The notes beneath the pieces were generated by a model that saw nothing but the letters and a program-made list of their open reading frames with translations, was not told where the DNA came from and made no database searches. This document shows, piece after piece, positions 26,882-35,689 of a DNA stretch of 64,000 nucleotides; position 1 is the stretch's first letter; each line of letters opens with the position of its first letter. Origin of the DNA: Neobacillus bataviensis. GTDB lineage: Bacteria > Bacillota > Bacilli > Bacillales_B > DSM-18226. The translations under genes were made by a program, and so were the position numbers. The stretch lies in NCBI RefSeq assembly GCF_019969725.1, contig NZ_JAHXYW010000001.1, positions 434,001 through 498,000 of the forward strand. The letters run 5' to 3'.

Positions 26882-27724
26882 CTATTCAGTAAACCCAACC
26901 GACATTTCATCCGGATCGGAGCCTACGCGTTCATCCTTGTTTAGCCCATCAATTTTTTCCATATCCTCTAGAGATAATTCAAAATCAAAAATATTGGCAT
27001 TTTCAATGATGCGCTGTTCTTTGATTGATTTTGGAATGGTAACCACTTTATTTTGTAAATCCCAGCGCAAAATCACCTGAGCTGCGGATTTTCCATACTT
27101 TGCAGCAATTTCAGTAATCACTGGATCATTTAATAACTGCCCTTGTTTAAGCGGCGACCATGCCTCAAGCTGAATACCTTCCTTTTGACAAAAAGCGAGT
27201 AACTCTTTCTGGGCAAGATGCGGATGATATTCGACCTGGTTAACCATTGGTTTAATTTCAGCATCCTTTAGTAAGTCCTCTAAATGATGCACTTTAAAAT
27301 TACTTACACCAATTGCCCTGACACGACCGTCTTTATAAAGCTTTTCAAGCGCTTTCCACGTTTCTTTATACTTGGTTTTTCCTGGCCAATGAATGAGATA
27401 GAGGTCCAAATAGTCCAGCCCAAGTTTCTTTAAGCTTGTTTCGTATGCTTTTAGAGTGGATTCATACCCTTGATCAGAATTCCATACTTTAGAAGTAATA
27501 AACAATTCTTCTCTTGGTACACCTGCCTCTCTAATCCCTTGACCTACGCCTTCTTCGTTTTGATAAATGGCGGCTGTATCAATGCTTTTATAACCATTTG
27601 TAATTGCAGCCTTTACAGATTCAATTACTTCCGAACCTTCTTTAACTTTAAAAACACCGAGTCCGAACCATGGCATTTCAACGCCATTATGTAAGGTTGT
27701 TGTATCCTTTAAACTTGTTAGCAT
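26882..27724 (-). CDS. yvgN: Aldo/keto reductase (YvgN glyoxal/methylglyoxal reductase-like)
   Basis: A 280-residue NADPH-dependent aldo/keto reductase. The AKR tetrad is present: Asp and Tyr in SIDTAAIYQNEEGVG, Lys in FITSKVW, and His in LYLIHWPG. Cofactor segment IPKSIKEQRIIENA is near the C-terminus. The sequence follows B. subtilis YvgN closely over the whole length. It reduces glyoxal, methylglyoxal and other small aldehydes in the cytoplasm. It stands alone, ended by a strong hairpin. Confidence 0.92.
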   Translation of the reverse strand: MLTSLKDTTTLHNGVEMPWFGLGVFKVKEGSEVIESVKAAITNGYKSIDTAAIYQNEEGVGQGIREAGVPREELFITSKVWNSDQGYESTLKAYETSLKKLGLDYLDLYLIHWPGKTKYKETWKALEKLYKDGRVRAIGVSNFKVHHLEDLLKDAEIKPMVNQVEYHPHLAQKELLAFCQKEGIQLEAWSPLKQGQLLNDPVITEIAAKYGKSAAQVILRWDLQNKVVTIPKSIKEQRIIENANIFDFELSLEDMEKIDGLNKDERVGSDPDEMSVGFTE

Positions 27725-27814
27725 CGATATTCTCCTTCCTTAGGGAAAAATTTTTCCTACTTAAAATACTATAATAAATTGTGAAATTTATCCAAGAACT
27801 ATGCTCAAAAAATA

Positions 27815-27834
27815 AAGCACCCAAAAGAGTGCTT
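27815..27834 (-). terminator. Terminator of the S-box sulfur operon
   Basis: On the minus strand AAGCACTC / GGGTGCTT (one G-T pair) with loop TTTT, followed by TATTTTTT, just after sirB. Confidence 0.8.
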
Positions 27835-27844
27835 GTCCGAAACC

Positions 27845-28567
27845 TTATTCTACTGCTCTTTGAATAACAATATCCTCTATTACACGGTGCTTACTTAATT
27901 GCCCAGTGTGAACAATTTGCTGACCACGATTTTGCCTTTTGAGCACCTTTTGATTTACTTCATTTAATAGCAGACCAGAAAATAATAAATACGGGACTAC
28001 AATTACCCTTCCGGCCGCACCGGTGCTACTATTCTCTAAACCTTCATCCAGTCTCGGCTCAGCTGCTGCCAAAAAACAAACGGAAACACGCTCAACACCA
28101 AGACGCTGACGAATACCTAAGGAAATTTCTTTAAAGGCATCGTGAATAGTTGGATCACTGCTGCCTCTCCCGACAATCAGGATAGAATCGTTTGAAGATA
28201 TATCTGATACAGTATCTCTAACAAGCTCAGCAATACCATCAAGGAGGATCCCCTGTACTCCGAAAGGATCCTTTACCTTTATCGGAATGTGTGGAAAATT
28301 CTCACGTAAGGCAAAAATAATATTAGGGATATCTTCTTTTATATGACCAGCAGCTAAAAGGAACAGCGGAACAACAGTTACTTCTGTTGCTCCCCTTTCC
28401 ACACATCGCCGAAAGCCCTCTTCAATAAGTGGGTGAGTCAACTCAAGGAAACTGATTTCCTGAATCGGAACATTAATCCTTTCCATTACCCTTTGGATAA
28501 AAGATATGGCTTCCTCCGCCCCTTTTTTTGAACGAGTTCCATGGCCAATGTATAGAATCGCCTTCAC
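27845..28567 (-). CDS. sirB: Sirohydrochlorin ferrochelatase
   Basis: A 240-residue CbiX/SirB-type chelatase (YlnE in B. subtilis), which inserts Fe2+ into sirohydrochlorin to give siroheme for sulfite reductase. Catalytic His is in LYIGHGTRSK, and the second metal His in LLAAGHIKEDIP; the duplicated half begins ILIVGRGSSDP. It is the last gene of the cysH-cysP-sat-cysC-sirB operon. In B. subtilis this operon also holds ylnD (uroporphyrinogen methyltransferase) and ylnF (precorrin-2 dehydrogenase), which are absent here. Confidence 0.93.
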   Translation of the reverse strand: MKAILYIGHGTRSKKGAEEAISFIQRVMERINVPIQEISFLELTHPLIEEGFRRCVERGATEVTVVPLFLLAAGHIKEDIPNIIFALRENFPHIPIKVKDPFGVQGILLDGIAELVRDTVSDISSNDSILIVGRGSSDPTIHDAFKEISLGIRQRLGVERVSVCFLAAAEPRLDEGLENSSTGAAGRVIVVPYLLFSGLLLNEVNQKVLKRQNRGQQIVHTGQLSKHRVIEDIVIQRAVE

Positions 28568-28595
28568 CGTGACTGCTCCCTTCGCACGAAACCTT

Positions 28596-29195
28596 CTAAA
28601 TTATGTTCTTCTCTCGCAGGTAATTTAATACCTGCTCCACTGCTTCTCCAACCGTAAGCAGATTAGAATGAATGGTGATTTCCGGTTTTTCAGGGGCTTC
28701 ATAAGGAGAATCAATCCCTGTAAAATCTTTAATCTCACCACGGCGTGCTTTTGCATAAAGCTGCTTAGGATCGCGTTTTTCACATTCTTCGATTGGACAG
28801 CTAACAAAAACTTCAATGAATTCTCCCTCTTCAAATAAATCCCTTACTTGTTCCCGATCGGAGCGGAAAGGAGAAATAAAGGCGGTTGTGACGATTTTCC
28901 CGCTATCCACGAAAAGCTTCGCCACCTCCCCAATACGGCGAATGTTTTCTGTCCTGTCATGGTCTGAAAAGCCAAGGTCTTTGTTTAAACCGTGTCGAAT
29001 ATTGTCACCATCTAGAACATACTCGTTAATTCCCTGGCGGAACAATTCATTAGAGACAGCATTAGCGATTGTCGATTTGCCAGAACCAGAAAGACCAGTA
29101 AACCAAAGTGTACAGCTTCCGTGTCCATTTTGTGCATTGCGATCAGCTTTCGAGATAGTTGTATCATGCCATGTGATATTCGTTGATTTACTCAT
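28596..29195 (-). CDS. cysC: Adenylylsulfate kinase, copy 2
   Basis: A 199-residue APS kinase with Walker [20 protein letters not shown] and FISPFRSDR. It lies 12 bases after sat, as in the other cluster, and belongs to the S-box operon, so it should serve methionine/cysteine synthesis. The proteins from the two loci share most motifs but differ at many surface positions. Confidence 0.95.
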   Translation of the reverse strand: MSKSTNITWHDTTISKADRNAQNGHGSCTLWFTGLSGSGKSTIANAVSNELFRQGINEYVLDGDNIRHGLNKDLGFSDHDRTENIRRIGEVAKLFVDSGKIVTTAFISPFRSDREQVRDLFEEGEFIEVFVSCPIEECEKRDPKQLYAKARRGEIKDFTGIDSPYEAPEKPEITIHSNLLTVGEAVEQVLNYLREKNII

Positions 29196-29207
29196 CTTAG
29201 TTCACCC

Positions 29208-30356
29208 TTAAACAGTTGTTTTTTCTCTCATGCCTTCAATTAGAACTTCGACCACTTCTTTTCTGCTGAAGGTGGACGGTGGAAGCTGTCCGGCACGAAG
29301 TAATTCTCTAACCTTTGTACCTGAAAGAATCACACGATCTTCCTTACCATGCGGGCAAGTTTTATCCGATGCCATACCATCACATTTTGTGCAGTAAAAG
29401 CTATGCTCAAAGAATAAAGGTTTAATTCCAAGTTCCTCTTCTGTAAAATTGCTAAAAATGTACTGCGCATCGTAGGTTCCATAATAGTTGCCTACTCCGG
29501 CATGGTCACGGCCGACAATAAAGTGGGTGCAGCCAAAATTCTTCCGGGCAATCGCATGGAAAACCGCTTCTCTAGGACCAGCATAGCGCATTGCGGCAGG
29601 GTAAACTCCAAGCTGAACACGTTCTTTTGGATAGTAGTTTTCTAGTAATACACGATAGCTTTTTAGGCGAACATCTGCTGGAACATCGTCAGACTTTGTT
29701 TCACCAACAAGCGGATTAACAAACAGTCCATCGACCGTCTCAAGAGCAGCTTTTTGAATATACTCATGTGCGCGGTGAATAGGATTACGAGTTTGGAAAC
29801 CAACAACAGTCTTCCAGCCTTTTTCTTCAAATAACGCACGGGTTTCTTTTGGCTCAAACCAAACATCTCCGAAAACGCCTTTTTCCGGTTTTTTAACGAG
29901 CACTACATCACCTGCAACATAAACAGGGCCTCTTTCAAATAGACGCTTCACACCTGGATGAGCAAGTTCATTTGTCTTATAAACTTCAAGTGCTTCTTTC
30001 TCTAAGTCTGGCTCATACCATTCAGAAACCTTAATGACTCCATAAACTTCATCATTATATTTTAACTTAATTTCTTCCCCCGCAACCAACGTAGCCGCAA
30101 ATTCATAGGAAACTGGAAGGGTAACAGGAATTGACCAAATTGTATTATCCGCCAAACGCATATTGCTTACAACTGACTCATAATCTTCTTTCCCAAGGAA
30201 ACCTTTTAATGGACTAAAAAGCCCAATGCCAATCAATTCAAGGTCACTTAATGCAATCGCATCAATTATAAGTTCTTTTTCAACATTAGAGAAATCATAG
30301 TAAGGATCGAATGCTTCTACAAGCTTTCCTCCATGAGGTTTAGGTAAAAATGACAT
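29208..30356 (-). CDS. sat: Sulfate adenylyltransferase, copy 2
   Basis: A 382-residue ATP sulfurylase with [25 protein letters not shown], the Cys cluster [10 protein letters not shown]...CPHG and LSGTKVR. The ATG at 30356 has AAAGG 9 bases upstream; the TTG at 30365 overlaps the cysP stop and is less likely. Its length and layout match copy 1 at 9623-10774. It is preceded by the sulfate permease gene, so uptake and activation are made together. Confidence 0.95.
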   Translation of the reverse strand: MSFLPKPHGGKLVEAFDPYYDFSNVEKELIIDAIALSDLELIGIGLFSPLKGFLGKEDYESVVSNMRLADNTIWSIPVTLPVSYEFAATLVAGEEIKLKYNDEVYGVIKVSEWYEPDLEKEALEVYKTNELAHPGVKRLFERGPVYVAGDVVLVKKPEKGVFGDVWFEPKETRALFEEKGWKTVVGFQTRNPIHRAHEYIQKAALETVDGLFVNPLVGETKSDDVPADVRLKSYRVLLENYYPKERVQLGVYPAAMRYAGPREAVFHAIARKNFGCTHFIVGRDHAGVGNYYGTYDAQYIFSNFTEEELGIKPLFFEHSFYCTKCDGMASDKTCPHGKEDRVILSGTKVRELLRAGQLPPSTFSRKEVVEVLIEGMREKTTV

Positions 30357-30361
30357 AATAA

Positions 30362-31534
30362 TCAACCTTTCTTCACTAGTTTGAATTCATTTGTGATTGT
30401 TGTATTGGAAGCCGCACCAGACGGTGAAGACTTTCTCATTAAGGATAGAACTCCGAAAACGGAGATGAGTGCACCTAGCATTACAATGATTGGGTAAAAA
30501 TTTTGGACAATTACTAATTGGATGATCGTATAGGAAAGCACCATTGATAATACGGGTGAAACAATCCAAACTTTCAATAACTGTACAACGATGTCCTTTT
30601 TCAAAACGGATTTCCCGTGCTTGGCAAAACCAATTCCTATAATCGAAGACGTAGTGATTTGCGTTAAAGGCACCGGTATTCCGAAAATGGAAGCAGCAGT
30701 GACAATGCTTGCTCCAGTACCTGAAATGACACAGCCTTCCTCTAACTTAAGCGTAGTAATTTTTTTGCCATTTGTTTCAATCACTTTGTGACCAAGAAGG
30801 AAAGCACCTAAGGCAACAGCCAGACCGCCCCAAAGAACTCCACTTCCTTTAGACATTAAACCCGCAGCCACTAATGGTCCAACAGCATTTGCCACATTGT
30901 TCATTCCTGCTGAAAAGGCTTCGAACAATCCCATGATGATAACCATAACTGCTAAAATGGGCCCAGCCTTTGACTTTTCAACAAAGGACTTTATTGGTTT
31001 TATTTTTAAAAAGCTTGCAGCAAGGATGGCAATCACAAAGGCTGCAAAGGGTGTAAACAGCCAAAACAGGGCAATCCATAAAAGCTTCCCTAAGTATACC
31101 GATTGATAGACAATGCCTGCGCCAACCACAGAACCTACTGTCACTTCACTGGTGGATAGCGGGATTCCAAATACATTTGCTAAAAATAAGGATAAGGCTG
31201 CTGCAGCTAACACAATTAAGGCAATCGCATTTGTAAAAGTACTGCTTGGAACAATACCGCTGCCAATTGTTTTGACAACTTCTCCACCACCAAGCCAGGC
31301 ACCCAGGAAGACTACTATTCCACAAAGGAACAAGGCCACTTGTTTTTTAATTACTCCAGCACCATAGGAAATTCCCATTGAGGCGGCTGCCCCGCTGGCC
31401 CCAATATTTACGGCAAAGAATAATCCGATGGTAACAGCAATGATTGTAAGCGTTAGAACCCCCTCCTTACGATGAGTGCAAACCGCACTCAGTCTTGCTG
31501 CTTCCAGTCCAGCGCCCTTCACGTGAATCACCAT
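30362..31534 (-). CDS. cysP: Sulfate permease of the PiT family; start codon uncertain
   Basis: A PiT-type membrane protein like B. subtilis Cys[38 protein letters not shown] and a second PiT half with [19 protein letters not shown]. About ten helices. It imports sulfate. The coordinates use the only upstream ATG, which overlaps cysH by 68 bases. By family alignment and by a strong AAGGAGG (31468-31462, overlapping the cysH stop) translation should begin near 31459-31450, but the codons there are GTT, CTA, ACG and CTT, none a normal start. A rare start codon or coupling from cysH is possible. It overlaps no other gene. Confidence 0.88.
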   Translation of the reverse strand: MVIHVKGAGLEAARLSAVCTHRKEGVLTLTIIAVTIGLFFAVNIGASGAAASMGISYGAGVIKKQVALFLCGIVVFLGAWLGGGEVVKTIGSGIVPSSTFTNAIALIVLAAAALSLFLANVFGIPLSTSEVTVGSVVGAGIVYQSVYLGKLLWIALFWLFTPFAAFVIAILAASFLKIKPIKSFVEKSKAGPILAVMVIIMGLFEAFSAGMNNVANAVGPLVAAGLMSKGSGVLWGGLAVALGAFLLGHKVIETNGKKITTLKLEEGCVISGTGASIVTAASIFGIPVPLTQITTSSIIGIGFAKHGKSVLKKDIVVQLLKVWIVSPVLSMVLSYTIIQLVIVQNFYPIIVMLGALISVFGVLSLMRKSSPSGAASNTTITNEFKLVKKG

Positions 31535-32183
31535 TAGAGCTTACAGCCTGAGTACAAGGAAAACATCCTATACTTGGATAATTACGATCGTGCAGTTCGT
31601 TATAAGGAAGGTCTTTCTCGCGGATATAGGACCAGACTTCATCCCATGTCCAGTGAATCAATGGACAAATTTTAATATTTTCAAATTTGTCATCCTTGTT
31701 TAGAAATTGAGTATTTTGCCTTGTTGGAGACTGCTCGCGGCGAAGCCCCGAAATCCATGCTTCCTTCTGGGTCAGTGTTTCCCTTAACGGAATTACTTTT
31801 CGAATTTGACAGCATTGGTTTGGATCCCGTTTCCATAAAGCTGACCCATATTGGGCAGATTGTTCATCCAATGTAAGTGCCGGCTGTTTCTTTTCAATTT
31901 TCAATGTTGGGAAACGGGCTTGGATTTTATCAATGACATCATAGGTTTCCAGAAAATGCAGCCCTGTGTCTAAAAAGACGATATGGGCATCCGGATTTAC
32001 CTGTTGAATCAAATCAATTAATACAATTGCTTCCGCACCAAAACTGGATGCATAAACAATTTTCTCCTCTGGGTAATTGTTATAGGCCCACTTTAGAACG
32101 CCAAGAGCACCCTTAGTTTCATCTTCTATAGAAAACGTATCGGAAATTTGATTCCAATTTTCATAAGTTACTGAACTCGTCAT
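31467..32183 (-). CDS. cysH: Phosphoadenylyl-sulfate reductase, copy 2
   Basis: A 238-residue PAPS reductase with SFGAEAIV, the CC pair in [25 protein letters not shown] and the C-terminal ECGLH. First large gene of the S-box operon, with GAGGAGG 10 bases before the ATG. It differs from copy 1 in the loop before ECGLH ([13 protein letters not shown]). The stop codon is inside the next ribosome site, so translation of cysP is coupled. Confidence 0.94.
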   Translation of the reverse strand: MTSSVTYENWNQISDTFSIEDETKGALGVLKWAYNNYPEEKIVYASSFGAEAIVLIDLIQQVNPDAHIVFLDTGLHFLETYDVIDKIQARFPTLKIEKKQPALTLDEQSAQYGSALWKRDPNQCCQIRKVIPLRETLTQKEAWISGLRREQSPTRQNTQFLNKDDKFENIKICPLIHWTWDEVWSYIREKDLPYNELHDRNYPSIGCFPCTQAVSSNGDSREGRWTGSSKTECGLHSS

Positions 32184-32208
32184 TTCTTATTAGCCTCCTC
32201 TCAGTCTA

Positions 32209-32249
32209 TAAAAAAAGCAGTCTTCCATCAGAATTTTGGTGAAGACCGC
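32209..32249 (-). terminator. Internal terminator between yezD and cysH
   Basis: On the minus strand GCGGTCTTC / GAAGACTGC (one G-T pair) followed by a T-rich tract. It lies inside the operon, so it may give an extra short yezD transcript and reduce read-through into cysH. Confidence 0.7.
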
Positions 32250-32264
32250 CTCTAGTTTATCTAG

Positions 32265-32420
32265 TCAGCGCGTTTTATTTGATTGAAGACGAACCTTTTC
32301 ATTTTTCTCAATTTGTATTACCTTTCCATCTTGAACCACTAGGGTGATGGATCCGAATTTTAATGTGCCAAGCATTTGCTCAAGGTGTGAAGCAATTTCT
32401 TGCCATTCTGATGGTTTCAG
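32265..32420 (-). CDS. yezD: YezD-like small protein (DUF2292), probable CTG start
   Basis: A small soluble protein of about 51 residues (SEWQEIASHLEQMLGTLKFG, ITLVVQDGKVIQIEKNEKVR) matching the YezD/DUF2292 family, found beside sulfur genes. A longer frame exists, but its ATG (32477) sits inside the riboswitch terminator, so it is not used. After the terminator the only ribosome site is AAAAGGGGGG (32438-32429), and the in-frame codon 8 bases later is CTG (32420). A GTG at 32441 lies in the T tract with no ribosome site. It is the first gene of the S-box operon. Function unknown. Confidence 0.7.
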   Translation of the reverse strand: MKPSEWQEIASHLEQMLGTLKFGSITLVVQDGKVIQIEKNEKVRLQSNKTR

Positions 32421-32441
32421 ATAATTCGCCCCCCTTTTCAC

Positions 32442-32589
32442 AAAAACGCCTTTCCCATTAAGGAAAGGCGTCTTCACTTATGTAAAACACCTTATCTCCC
32501 AAAATGAGCACATTTTGCTGGAATTGGCACCTTTCTTCGTAGGTTGCCGGGCTTCAACGGGCCAGTCCCTCAGCCGCTCTAGATAAGCG
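32442..32589 (-). promoter_or_regulatory. SAM-I (S-box) riboswitch with terminator
   Basis: Read on the minus strand from 32589: P1 arm CTTATCT, AGAGCGG, then the highly conserved GAGGGACTGGCCCG, GAAGCCCGGCAACC, and the closing AGATAAG at 32497-32491. An intrinsic terminator, ACGCCTTTCC / GGAAAGGCGT with loop and T tract (32471-32442), follows. SAM binding should favour this terminator and shut off yezD-cysH-cysP-sat-cysC-sirB when methionine is sufficient. Confidence 0.95.
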
Positions 32590-32609
32590 ATATTTAGTTG
32601 ATGACATTA

Positions 32610-32638
32610 ATCCTACTATACCAATAGGGATTCGTCAA
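32610..32638 (-). promoter_or_regulatory. Promoter of the S-box operon
   Basis: On the minus strand TTGACG (32638-32633), a 17-base spacer and TAGGAT (32615-32610), placing the transcript start about 15 bases before the aptamer P1. Confidence 0.65.
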
Positions 32639-32755
32639 TATAAATGATTAAAATATTTTAACAATTTATTTTGTTTAAAATAACTGCGTTTAGAATAATT
32701 TAAAGCTGCTGGGAAAAAGCTACTATCAAACCATTTAATGATAAGGAGATCCCCA

Positions 32756-33613
32756 ATGGATAAAGAACTATCTTATGGAGATGATTATAAATTTATTCCC
32801 GCCACTTCTATAGGAAGCGGCGTCGGGATTGATGTATTACCAGATTTGTATTGTCACACCATTCAGATTGTCAATATTTGCTTTATAGGTAACCCTGATT
32901 CAAAGTCATTTGTGTTGGTTGATGCGGGAATGCCCGGATCAGCAGATGAAATTATCTCGGCAGCAGAGCAGCGTTTTGGTGCTGGGAGCAGGCCGCAAGC
33001 GATTATTTTAACACATGGACATTTTGACCATGTGGGTGCGATTATTGAGTTAATGAATCATTGGAGAGTCCCAGTTTATGCGCATGAAATGGAATTACCT
33101 TATTTAACAGGTAAAGAAAGTTATCCAGAACCAGATCCGACTGTAGAAGGCGGAATGGTGGCGAAGATGTCTCCTCTATTTCCAAATGAGCCAATCAATC
33201 TCGGAACGAGAGTTGAAAAACTCCCTTCTGATGGAAGCGTTCCACATTTACCTGGATTCCGCTGGATCCATACACCTGGCCATACACCTGGCCATGTTTC
33301 CTTTTTCAGAGAGGAAGACCGTGCTCTAATCGCTGGAGATGCTTTTATTAATGTAAAGCAGGATTCTTTATATAAAGTCATTACACAAGAACAAGGTATT
33401 AATGGTCCGCCAAGATATTTTACAACCGATTGGCAAGCAGCATGGGAATCAGTTAAAAAATTGGAAGCTTTGAAGCCTTCTGTTGCTGTAACCGGCCATG
33501 GATTGCCAGTGACTGGAGATGTATTGGAAGATGGCTTGAACAGCCTAGTGAATGAGTTTGATCGAATTGCAATTCCGAATTTTGGTAAGTATGTTGATCG
33601 GAGCCTGCATTAA
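32756..33613 (+). CDS. MBL-fold metallo-hydrolase
   Basis: A 285-residue metallo-beta-lactamase-fold protein. The zinc motif THGHFDHVG (about 97-105), the distal His in HTPGHTPGHVSFF, the Asp in IAGDAF and the C-terminal His in VTGHGLPV are all present. It resembles glyoxalase II-like or lactonase members, but the substrate cannot be told. ATG at 32756 with AAGGAG 7 bases upstream; an upstream in-frame TTG at 32738 lacks a ribosome site. It is a single-gene unit. Confidence 0.88.
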   Translation: MDKELSYGDDYKFIPATSIGSGVGIDVLPDLYCHTIQIVNICFIGNPDSKSFVLVDAGMPGSADEIISAAEQRFGAGSRPQAIILTHGHFDHVGAIIELMNHWRVPVYAHEMELPYLTGKESYPEPDPTVEGGMVAKMSPLFPNEPINLGTRVEKLPSDGSVPHLPGFRWIHTPGHTPGHVSFFREEDRALIAGDAFINVKQDSLYKVITQEQGINGPPRYFTTDWQAAWESVKKLEALKPSVAVTGHGLPVTGDVLEDGLNSLVNEFDRIAIPNFGKYVDRSLH

Positions 33614-33618
33614 TTAAT

Positions 33619-33655
33619 AAAAAAGGATTGCAAGCTTCGCTTGCAATCCTTTTTT
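33619..33655. terminator. Bidirectional terminator MBL hydrolase / htpG
   Basis: AAAAAGGATTGCAAGC / GCTTGCAATCCTTTTT with loop TTC; perfect stem with A and T tracts, used by both converging genes. Confidence 0.9.
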
Positions 33656-33657
33656 AT

Positions 33658-35538
33658 TTAAACCATGATTTTGCAAATATCATTAGTAAACTCAACCGGA
33701 TCATTAATCGGCAGACCTTCAATTAACAAGGCTTGGTTGTACAACAGGCTGGTGTATAAAGACAATTTTTCTTTATCATTCGCAAATGAATCCTTTAACG
33801 ATTTGAATACTTCATGATTTGTATTAATCTCTAATACCTTGTCCGCTTTTATGTTTTGGTTGCCAGGCATAGCTTTCAAAATTTTCTCCATCTCAATCGT
33901 TACTTCACCATCAGTGGTTAAGCATACCGGATGGGTCTTTAATCTTTTTGAAACCCTAACATCCGTTACTTTGCCGGATAAGATGTTTTTCATATAATCA
34001 AAGAGGTCCTTGTTTTCAGTCTCTTCTACTGAATCATTCTGCTTATCATCTGCCTCAATTCCGAGATCACCACTAGAGACAGATTTGAATTCTTTTTCCT
34101 TATAGTTCATGAGCATTTTAATCGCAAACTCGTCAATATCATCGGTGAAATATAGAATCTCATAACCCTTGTCTGCCACTAGCTCCGTCTGCGGCAATTT
34201 TTCAATTCTTTCAATGGAATCACCGGTAGCATAATAAATATATTTCTGGTCCTCCGGCATTCTTGAAACATATTCATCTAAGGTTACCATTTTCTTTTCT
34301 TTAGAAGAATAGAACATCAAAAGATCCTGCAATTCTTCTTTATGTGTTCCGAAATCACTGTATACACCGTATTTTAGCTGTCTGCCAAATGACTTGTAAA
34401 ATTCATCATATTTTTCGCGTTCATTTTTCAATAAAGCCTGTAATTCGCTTTTGATTTTCTTGCTGATATTTTTCGCGATCAACTTTAACTGGCGATCATG
34501 CTGCAGCATTTCACGTGAAATATTCAGTGATAAATCCTCCGAGTCGACCATACCCTTAACAAAGCTAAAGTAGTCCGGAAGTAAATCAGAGCATTTGTTC
34601 ATGATTAATACTCCACTGGAATAAAGCTCTAAGCCTTTTTCAAATTCAGGTGAATAGTAGTCGAACGGAATGTTTTCTGGGATATAAAGGATGGCATTAT
34701 ATCTTACAGCACCATCGACACTAATGTGGATATGTTTTAAAGGCTTATCAAAACCATAATGCTTTTCTGCATAGAAATTAGTATAATCTTCGTCCGTCAG
34801 GTCCTTTTTGTTTTTGCGCCAAATTGGAACCATACTATTGATGGTTTGTTCTTCTTGATAATCCTCGTATTCATTTTCGCTGCCTTCTTTAAGTCTTCTT
34901 GAAGAAACCTCCATTTTAATTGGGTAGCGAATAAAGTCTGAGTATTTTTTAATGATTGATTTTAAACGATATTCCTCTAAATACTCATCGTAATTCTCGT
35001 CTTCCGTATTCTCTTTAATTTTTAAAATAATTTCGGTACCTACGGAATCTTTCTCACATGGCACGATCGTATATCCTTCCGCTCCACGAGATTCCCATTT
35101 GTAAGCCGTATCACTCCCTAACGGTTTGCTGGTAACTGTAACAACGTCAGCTACCATAAAGGCAGAATAAAACCCGACTCCAAATTGACCAATGATTTCA
35201 TGGCCATCTTTCACTTCATTTTCGCTTTTAAAGGCTAAAGAGCCGCTCTTAGCAATAGTTCCAAGATTATTTTCAAGCTCTTCTTTCGTCATCCCAATCC
35301 CAGTATCTGTGATCGTAAGAGTTCTGGCCGCCTTATCAGCCGCTACCTTTATGTAATAGCTATCTTTATCAAAGGTTAAAGAATCATCTGTTAACGCTTT
35401 ATAATAAAGTTTGTCAATGGCATCGCTGGCATTGGAAATTAACTCTCTTAAAAAAATCTCACGATGAGTATAAATGGAGTTAATCATCATGTCTAATAGT
35501 CGTTTAGATTCTGCTTGAAACTGTTTTGTTTCCATCAT
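33658..35538 (-). CDS. htpG: Chaperone HtpG (Hsp90)
   Basis: A 626-residue bacterial Hsp90. The GHKL ATP-binding motifs are clear: [14 protein letters not shown] (about 28-41), [10 protein letters not shown], and [15 protein letters not shown]. Middle-domain [14 protein letters not shown] and the C-terminal dimerisation domain are complete. It folds and protects cytosolic proteins under stress. AAAGGAG lies 9 bases before the first ATG. A perfect CIRCE operator sits in its leader, so HrcA control is expected. Confidence 0.96.
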   Translation of the reverse strand: MMETKQFQAESKRLLDMMINSIYTHREIFLRELISNASDAIDKLYYKALTDDSLTFDKDSYYIKVAADKAARTLTITDTGIGMTKEELENNLGTIAKSGSLAFKSENEVKDGHEIIGQFGVGFYSAFMVADVVTVTSKPLGSDTAYKWESRGAEGYTIVPCEKDSVGTEIILKIKENTEDENYDEYLEEYRLKSIIKKYSDFIRYPIKMEVSSRRLKEGSENEYEDYQEEQTINSMVPIWRKNKKDLTDEDYTNFYAEKHYGFDKPLKHIHISVDGAVRYNAILYIPENIPFDYYSPEFEKGLELYSSGVLIMNKCSDLLPDYFSFVKGMVDSEDLSLNISREMLQHDRQLKLIAKNISKKIKSELQALLKNEREKYDEFYKSFGRQLKYGVYSDFGTHKEELQDLLMFYSSKEKKMVTLDEYVSRMPEDQKYIYYATGDSIERIEKLPQTELVADKGYEILYFTDDIDEFAIKMLMNYKEKEFKSVSSGDLGIEADDKQNDSVEETENKDLFDYMKNILSGKVTDVRVSKRLKTHPVCLTTDGEVTIEMEKILKAMPGNQNIKADKVLEINTNHEVFKSLKDSFANDKEKLSLYTSLLYNQALLIEGLPINDPVEFTNDICKIMV

Positions 35539-35568
35539 TTAAGATATCTCCTTTCAAATTTGAACTCG

Positions 35569-35595
35569 TTAGCACTCCATCACTTTGAGTGCTAA
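35569..35595 (-). promoter_or_regulatory. Perfect CIRCE (HrcA) operator upstream of htpG
   Basis: TTAGCACTC, nine bases, GAGTGCTAA: an exact match to the CIRCE consensus. It lies 31 bases before the htpG ATG and just downstream of the -10, the usual repressing position. Confidence 0.95.
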
Positions 35596-35604
35596 CCATT
35601 ATTT

Positions 35605-35633
35605 TAAATAACATAAATATTTTACTTAGTCAA
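35605..35633 (-). promoter_or_regulatory. htpG promoter
   Basis: On the minus strand TTGACT (35633-35628), 17-base spacer, TATTTA (35610-35605). The -10 is weak; transcription would start within or at the edge of CIRCE. Confidence 0.5.
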
Positions 35634-35648
35634 TCCCTCAAAGGAAAA

Positions 35649-35680
35649 TAAAAAAACTGCCCAAGATAATCCTCGGGCAG
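35649..35680 (-). terminator. Terminator of ltaS
   Basis: CTGCCCGAG / CTTGGGCAG on the minus strand (one G-T pair), then a run of Ts. Confidence 0.85.
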
Positions 35681-35689
35681 CTGGTTTAT

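Noticed and set aside
32421..32477. N-terminal extension of yezD from an ATG at 32477
   Set aside because: These codons form the riboswitch terminator hairpin, and the family proteins are about 55 residues long.
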